This document shows positions 60,053 to 64,000 of a stretch of DNA of 64,000 nucleotides, in pieces. A program made the position numbers and the translations under genes. The notes beneath the pieces are model-generated. The model had not been told where the DNA came from. It was given only the letters and a program-made list of their open reading frames with translations, and did no database searches. Numbering within the stretch: position 1 is the first letter of the stretch; each line of letters opens with the position of its first letter. Source of the DNA: Klugiella xanthotipulae (GTDB lineage Bacteria > Actinomycetota > Actinomycetes > Actinomycetales > Microbacteriaceae); NCBI RefSeq assembly GCF_006716695.1, contig NZ_VFPN01000003.1, positions 1 through 64,000 on the forward strand, given 5' to 3'.

Positions 60053-60199
60053 CTGTTGAAGATGGGGTATTTCAGTCATTCCCTTAACGTTTATGGGCGG
60101 CAGGGTGAGCCGTGCCCCCGATGTGGAGCGGTGGTCGTGCGCGAGAACTTCATGAACCGGGGCTTGCACTTCTGCCCGAGATGTCAGCGGCAGCGCTGA
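60053..60199 (+). pseudogene. mutM 3'-end repeat copy 2 (zinc-finger remnant, intact ORF)
   Basis: From an ATG at 60062 an open frame of 45 residues reads [18 protein letters not shown] and then '[16 protein letters not shown]', '[11 protein letters not shown]' and a stop at 60197. This matches the MutM C-terminus from Gly-Tyr-Phe to the end, with all four zinc Cys kept. Nothing upstream of Gly-Tyr-Phe matches mutM; the prefix ACTGTTGAAG is shared with copy 3 only. Homology starts and ends at the same codons as copy 3. The last 49 nt are also antisense to the MarR gene end. Confidence 0.85.
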
Positions 60200-60632
60200 G
60201 CGCCGCGAGGCAGGCTGTGAAGGTTTGTGTTCTGTTTCCCAGGGGTGAGAAGTAGTCGCGATCTGCCTCTTCAACCGCGGTGTTGGCGCGGTTCACCAGG
60301 AGAACGCCCGCGGGAGTGATCATGAGGGTGCGCGCTCTGCCGTCCGTCGGGTGCGCGTGGCGTTCGATAAGACTTTTGTCCTCCAGCGCCCGGAGTACTT
60401 GCGAGGTCATCATGGGATCGGTCGCCGCACGCTCGGCGAGGTCGCGCTGCGTAACGGGGCTCGCGCTATCCATTGAGGCGAGTACCGCGAGGAGCACGAA
60501 CTGCACATGGGTGAGGCCACAGGGCGCGAGCGTGGCACGGATCTCGCGCTGCCAGGAGTTCGTGACCCGCCACAGCATCAGCCCGGTGCTTGCCTGAGGG
60601 TCGGGGTACGAGGTATCGAGAGTGCCGGTCAT
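60150..60632 (-). CDS. MarR family transcriptional regulator
   Basis: 160 residues from ATG 60632. Winged helix typical of MarR: '[20 protein letters not shown]', '[20 protein letters not shown]', '[20 protein letters not shown]'. It probably represses its own operon or a small-molecule response. It is the last gene of an overlapping SRPBCC-EVE-MarR operon (ATGA overlap with EVE). The C-terminal ~16 residues ('[12 protein letters not shown]' and flank) are encoded by the antisense of the mutM-repeat copy 2, so the native end was probably lost when that repeat joined here. Confidence 0.82.
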   Translation of the reverse strand: MTGTLDTSYPDPQASTGLMLWRVTNSWQREIRATLAPCGLTHVQFVLLAVLASMDSASPVTQRDLAERAATDPMMTSQVLRALEDKSLIERHAHPTDGRARTLMITPAGVLLVNRANTAVEEADRDYFSPLGNRTQTFTACLAALSAAADISGRSASPGS

Positions 60633-61039
60633 ACGCACATCGCCTCCGTGATGATCTGCACGTCGTGGGTGTCGAGCGGTATGAGTCCGTAGCGGAGTTG
60701 GTAGCCCCAATTCGGCTCTTGTGTCAGGTGGAGTCGAGGGCGTAGCGCGGCATGGGGAGCCGGTCGCGCGGAGAGGTAGTCGATGCGTCGTCGATAAGGC
60801 TTGAAGCTGCCCTCATCGGCCTGCCAGATGTCGTCGTCGGGGAATGAGCCGATCGCTGTGAAGCGCTGGTATGGCGCACGGTCGCCGCGATGTTCTGTCG
60901 GTGAGTAGTAGATGAGCGTGTCGTCGGCGTGCATGCGTGTGAGCGGGGCGCGTTTGCCGTGGTTGATTTGGGCGATGCCGAGTTCGATGCCACGGCGCAC
61001 ATGCGCCGCGGAGACGACGCCGAGCCAGCCGCGAGTCAT
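60629..61039 (-). CDS. EVE domain protein (UPF0310)
   Basis: 136 residues. 'TRGWLGVVSAAHVRRGIELG', 'AQINHGKRAPLTRMHADDTL', 'IYYSPTEHRGDRAPYQRFTA' and 'SFKPYRRRIDYLSARPA' are the EVE/PUA-like pattern. EVE domains form an aromatic cage that reads modified bases, and occur in restriction and RNA-modification contexts. It overlaps both neighbours by 4 nt, so all three proteins are made together. Confidence 0.85.
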   Translation of the reverse strand: MTRGWLGVVSAAHVRRGIELGIAQINHGKRAPLTRMHADDTLIYYSPTEHRGDRAPYQRFTAIGSFPDDDIWQADEGSFKPYRRRIDYLSARPAPHAALRPRLHLTQEPNWGYQLRYGLIPLDTHDVQIITEAMCV

Positions 61040-61455
61040 GCTGCGTCCAGGTGATTGAGCAGCCCGGTCACGCTCGACTGTGCAGCGTTCCCCAAGCTTT
61101 TGCCAAGTATGCGGTGCCAGAGTGAAGCGAGGAATCCCTCGACGCTGACCGTGACCTCAACTGCCGCGCTCTCGGCCGCCGGGGTGACTCGGTGTTCGAA
61201 GATCAGCTTCGCGCCCGGCAGGGAAGAAGTGTTTGTGAAGACCCTGTCTGGCTCGAACGTTGTGATTGAGAATGTCGCAGCCGGGCCGGAGGCTGGGCGC
61301 ATCCGTCCCCGTGCACCCAGCTTCGCGGGCCCCTCGAACCTGACCTCCCGCACTTCTGCATCCCAGGCTGGCCACCCCGCGGGGTCGGCCCAACGTGAGA
61401 ACACGAGCTGGGCCCTATGGGCGGTGGGAGCAGAGTAGGAGTCGATGACCTTCAT
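61036..61455 (-). CDS. SRPBCC-family (START-like) protein
   Basis: 139 residues from ATG 61455 (TTG 61461 would add two). 'FSRWADPAGWPAWDAEVREV', 'GARGRMRPASGPAATFSITT', 'KLIFEHRVTPAAESAAVEVT' and 'GNAAQSSVTGLLNHLD' fit the polyketide cyclase/SRPBCC fold with a hydrophobic ligand cavity. TACTAT lies 5 nt before the ATG, a leaderless-type promoter. First of the SRPBCC-EVE-MarR operon. Confidence 0.78.
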   Translation of the reverse strand: MKVIDSYSAPTAHRAQLVFSRWADPAGWPAWDAEVREVRFEGPAKLGARGRMRPASGPAATFSITTFEPDRVFTNTSSLPGAKLIFEHRVTPAAESAAVEVTVSVEGFLASLWHRILGKSLGNAAQSSVTGLLNHLDAA

Positions 61456-61587
61456 GGCCAATAGTATGCGCGCTTACGAATAGTTTGGCAAACGTGCGCT
61501 GCTACCAGGGAGAGATATCGGGGACGTCACGCGCACTCTGACTCAGAAAGGCCATCATTGGACCCCTTCGGATATCACCCCATATAA
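61456..61587. other. Spacer between SRPBCC operon and mutM repeat copy 3
   Basis: About 130 bases with no supported gene. The SRPBCC operon promoter (TACTAT on the minus strand) lies at its left edge. Confidence 0.5.
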
Positions 61588-61733
61588 CTGTTGAAGGCGG
61601 GGTATTTCAGTCGTTCCCTTAACGTTTATGGTCAACAGGGTAAACCGTGTGCGCGGTGTGGGATGCTCATCGTGCACGAGAGCTTCATGAACAGGGGAGC
61701 CCTTTCTGTCCGATGTGCCAACGGGTACGCTAA
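61588..61733 (+). pseudogene. mutM 3'-end repeat copy 3 (frameshifted remnant)
   Basis: Translation from TTG 61591 reads LKAGYFSRSLNVYGQQGK then 'PCARCGMLIVHESFMNRG', after which one base is missing near 61699-61702; the shifted frame continues 'PFCPMCQRVR' to a TAA at 61731. It is the same MutM C-terminal part as copy 2, beginning at Gly-Tyr-Phe and ending at the stop. The first 45 bases differ from copy 2 at only three positions, including the shared ACTGTTGAAG prefix. The frameshift shows it is a decaying relic. Confidence 0.85.
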
Positions 61734-61910
61734 ATCAGCGAGTCTCAGTCCGGGTCCCGGACGGAGCTGTCTCGACGAACTGCACCCACAGATCAAGGAG
61801 TTGCGAACGGTTTTATCCGGGGAACTGCCCGCGTGTGTTCCGGCATGATTCCGCGCATCCGGTAGCGTTAGCAGGACGATGTTTTGCAAGCAGGGGGAAG
61901 AGGCTGCCAC
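61734..61910 (+). promoter_or_regulatory. smc promoter region
   Basis: 177 bases with no supported gene. TAGCGT (61863-61868) is a candidate -10 box, and a small inverted repeat GTCCGGG/CCCGGAC lies near 61750. A strong GGGGGAAGAGG precedes the smc GTG. Confidence 0.4.
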
Positions 61911-64000
61911 GTGCATTTAAAGAGCCTGACACTCAAAGGTTTTAAGTCTTTTGCGCAGCCCACCACGTTTGTGTTTGAACCGGGCGTGACAGCCGTTGTG
62001 GGCCCCAATGGTTCGGGTAAGAGCAACGTGGTGGATGCGCTCGCCTGGGTGATGGGGGAGCAGGGGGCAAAAACTCTGCGCGGCGGCAAGATGGAGGATG
62101 TCATCTTCGCGGGTACGAGCACGCGCGGCCCGCTCGGTCGCGCCGAGGTGCAACTCACGATTGATAACTCCGATGGCGCGCTCTCCATCGACTACTCTGA
62201 GGTCACCATTAGCCGGACCCTGTTCCGTAACGGTGCGAGCGAATACGCTATCAACGGTGAAAATTGCCGACTTCTGGATGTGCAGGAGCTTTTGTCCGAC
62301 TCCGGCCTGGGCCGCGAGATGCACGTGATCGTGGGCCAGGGGCAGCTGGATGCCGTCCTGCGGGCCACCCCCGAGGAGCGCCGCGGTTTTATTGAGGAGG
62401 CCGCGGGCATCCTCAAGCATCGCCGTCGCAAAGAGAAGACCCTTCGCAAACTTGATGCGATGGAGACGAACCTCACTCGACTCAACGATCTGGCCGGAGA
62501 GATCCGTCGCCAGCTCAAGCCTCTGGGACGACAAGCTGAGGTGGCCCGAGAAGCGCAGACTATCGCCGCGGATGTGCGGGATGCGAAGGCCCGTATCCTC
62601 GCTGATGATGTGGTCACTCTACGTACCGCTCTCGACGAGTACAATCGCAGCGAGTCCTCACGCCACAGCGAGCGTATCGTGCTTCAGGAACAGCTGGAAC
62701 AAAAGCAGCTTCGTATTGCCCGTCTGGAGCATCAGCAGGTCAGCGATGTGGTAGACACCGCCCGCCAGACCACCTACAGTCTGGAGGCGGTTGAGGAGCG
62801 TTTGCGTGGCTTGTACACGCTCGCCAACCAGCGCCTTGCGCTGCTGGGCAGCCAAGCAGAGCACTCCGAACTCGCAAACCATGTGACACAGGCGGCGGTG
62901 AGTGAGGCCGAGCAGGATGTGGACGATCTGGCTGATGCACTTCCCGCTGCTGAGCTGTATTGGGAAGATGCCCAGGTTCGTACCGCGACAGCCCGAGAGG
63001 CGCTCGACGCGATTGATGAACACATCGCGGCGCAGAGTGCCCTTGTTTCGCGCCACGACTTGGAGATTTCGCAGCTGACGGGCCAGCGGGACACCGCCCA
63101 AACTCGCCTGGCCTCGGTGCGCGGGGAGGTGCTGCGCCAGCAAAACGCTCTTGATGCGGCTCTCGGTCGGCACGCGAAGGCGGCTCAGGACCACGAGATT
63201 TTTGCCGAGCAGGTGGATCAGAGCGAGCAGCACGACCACGATCTTGACGAGGCCTACGAGCAGGCACAGCTGACACTTGGCACTGCTGAAGTAGAGATTG
63301 ACCGGCTGCGCGAGCTTCTGCATGGCCACGAGCGCGAGCGCGAGGCGTTATCGGCCCGGGTGAGCGCCCTGTCCTTGGCTCTCGATCGTAAAGACGCGAG
63401 CGCCGAGCTTCTGGCGACCCACCCCGCGGGGCTGCGGGGGCGGGTCGCCGATCAGGTGCAGGTTTTGCCGGGTTACGAGACGGCTATCGGTGCCGCGCTC
63501 GGCACCCTGGGTGAAGCGGTGTTGTCTGAGACCCATGATTCTGCTTTCGAGGCGGTGGGTCTGGCCACCCGTGAGGAACTCGGGCGAGTCGAGGTTGTCA
63601 TTGCCTCTGCCCCACACACCACTCTCGATGTCTCTGACGTGCAGGATGTCGTGCCCGCGTTGTCGGTGGTGCAGGCTCCCAGTGGTGTCCTGGGAATCCT
63701 TGCGCACACCGTGATCGCGGATTCCCTGGACGCCGCGCGTCGGGTTGCCGCGGCAATTGTGCGCCGTTCCGACCTCGCTTTGGTCACGATCGTTACCAGA
63801 GCGGGCGAGGTACTTACGCAGCAGGTTCTCCGGGGCGGTTCCGGGAACGCGCCAAGTCGTATCGAGTTGACCGCCGACCGCGATGCGGCGGCCGAGCGGC
63901 TCGTATCGGTTGAGCAGCTGATTGAGTCGGCCCGTTACGAGCTAACAGAGCAGCGTGGCCTGGTGCAGGCGTCCAAGGATCAGGCAGCGCGCGCGCTCAC
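61911..64000 (+). CDS. smc: Chromosome segregation protein SMC (partial, C-terminus outside window)
   Basis: The first ~696 residues. 'MHLKSLTLKGFKSFAQPTTF' and Walker A 'VVGPNGSGKSNVVDALAWVM' (about 32-51) form the N-terminal ATPase head, with 'GGKMEDVIFAGTSTRGP' and 'EEAAGILKHRRRKEKTLRK' after it. A long coiled coil follows, then a hinge region ('LPGYETAIGAALGTLGEAVL', 'VTRAGEVLTQQVLRGGSGNA') and the start of the return coiled coil. SMC with ScpAB compacts and separates chromosomes. GTG 61911 has a strong GGGGGAAGAGG ribosome binding site. In relatives it follows mutM directly. Confidence 0.95.
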   Translation, partial: MHLKSLTLKGFKSFAQPTTFVFEPGVTAVVGPNGSGKSNVVDALAWVMGEQGAKTLRGGKMEDVIFAGTSTRGPLGRAEVQLTIDNSDGALSIDYSEVTISRTLFRNGASEYAINGENCRLLDVQELLSDSGLGREMHVIVGQGQLDAVLRATPEERRGFIEEAAGILKHRRRKEKTLRKLDAMETNLTRLNDLAGEIRRQLKPLGRQAEVAREAQTIAADVRDAKARILADDVVTLRTALDEYNRSESSRHSERIVLQEQLEQKQLRIARLEHQQVSDVVDTARQTTYSLEAVEERLRGLYTLANQRLALLGSQAEHSELANHVTQAAVSEAEQDVDDLADALPAAELYWEDAQVRTATAREALDAIDEHIAAQSALVSRHDLEISQLTGQRDTAQTRLASVRGEVLRQQNALDAALGRHAKAAQDHEIFAEQVDQSEQHDHDLDEAYEQAQLTLGTAEVEIDRLRELLHGHEREREALSARVSALSLALDRKDASAELLATHPAGLRGRVADQVQVLPGYETAIGAALGTLGEAVLSETHDSAFEAVGLATREELGRVEVVIASAPHTTLDVSDVQDVVPALSVVQAPSGVLGILAHTVIADSLDAARRVAAAIVRRSDLALVTIVTRAGEVLTQQVLRGGSGNAPSRIELTADRDAAAERLVSVEQLIESARYELTEQRGLVQASKDQAARAL

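Noticed and set aside
59996-60274. Minus-strand 92-codon frame over the mutM repeat copy 2
   Set aside because: It is antisense to the mutM repeat and overlaps the end of the MarR gene; no domain is seen.
61591-61848. 85-codon frame reading through mutM repeat copy 3
   Set aside because: It matches MutM only up to MNRG and then runs out of frame after a one-base deletion. The rest is not homologous to anything recognisable, so it is a relic, not a gene.
57680-61910. Integrative element with integrase, tRNA target or IS element
   Set aside because: No recombinase or transposase frame, tRNA-like clover leaf or terminal inverted repeats were found. Only the repeated mutM end supports mobility.
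1-64000. CRISPR arrays, rRNA and tRNA genes
   Set aside because: No regular repeat-spacer series, rRNA sequence or clover-leaf structure was recognised by eye; a tRNAscan or CRISPR finder run would settle this.

Overview
The window comes from a high-GC Gram-positive bacterium, most likely an actinobacterium of the Microbacteriaceae type. The evidence is GC-rich third codon positions, many GTG starts, actinobacterium-specific families (DUF3107, DUF1003, DUF3515, the DUF2342 zincin-like family, a UPF0182 membrane protein, AdnAB), frequent ATGA gene overlaps, and a recurring promoter layout in which a TANNNT -10 box lies only 5-7 nt before the start codon (leaderless mRNAs). Much of the gene order resembles that of mycobacteria, so most of the window is core chromosome. 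I found no rRNA, tRNA, CRISPR array, IS element or integrase.

Layout. 1-8336: O-methyltransferase (cut by the window edge), tatB, an overlapping mgtE-N/CBS - DUF1003 - mrp operon, a stress-type membrane protein, an Xaa-Pro aminopeptidase, a membrane-anchored EEP-fold protein and a PHP phosphoesterase. 8337-14570: an eight-gene, almost fully overlapping type VII secretion (T7SS)-like cluster with a mycosin protease, WXG-type proteins and a lipoprotein but no secretion ATPase. 14639-34714: DEAD-box helicase, MiaE-like ferritin-fold protein, DUF3107, the double-strand-break resection pair adnA-adnB, a kinase-dead-looking phosphotransferase, nudC-like, uvrD2-like, a TOMM-type leader-binding-like protein, a DUF2342 protein, a Lon-like PDZ protease and a UPF0182 protein. 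34799-44338: a probable yybP-ykoY (manganese) riboswitch before terC, a leucine leader peptide before leuC-leuD, murA, plsC, gpsA, ddl, a DUF3515 lipoprotein and thiL. 44250-50285: pucR facing gabT-gabD and a putrescine-oxidase-like flavoenzyme, a polyamine/GABA catabolic island with a clear palindromic operator. 50307-57679: rsmD, recG, coaD, a class III aminotransferase, DUF177-rpmF-rnc-mutM. 57680-61910: an accessory region between mutM and smc. 61911-64000: the 5' part of smc.

The most unusual region is mutM-smc. The last ~135 bp of mutM (its zinc-finger end) occurs two more times downstream, in the same orientation, at about 60053-60199 and 61588-61733. These copies delimit two small cargo modules: a DUF6892-like protein with two unknown proteins, and an overlapping SRPBCC-EVE-MarR operon. 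The two extra copies begin at the same mutM codon and share an 11-nt prefix absent from the intact gene. The MarR reading frame now ends inside the antisense of one copy. This looks like serial acquisition of DNA at the mutM 3' end. No mobility gene is visible.

Functional links. adnAB and uvrD2 belong to DNA break processing and repair, as do recG and mutM. rnc, rpmF, rsmD and the DUF177 protein belong to ribosome and RNA biogenesis. murA, ddl, gpsA and plsC feed envelope synthesis. leuC-leuD appear to be controlled by leucine supply through translation of a 14-codon leader with three consecutive Leu codons. terC appears to be controlled by a metal-sensing RNA.
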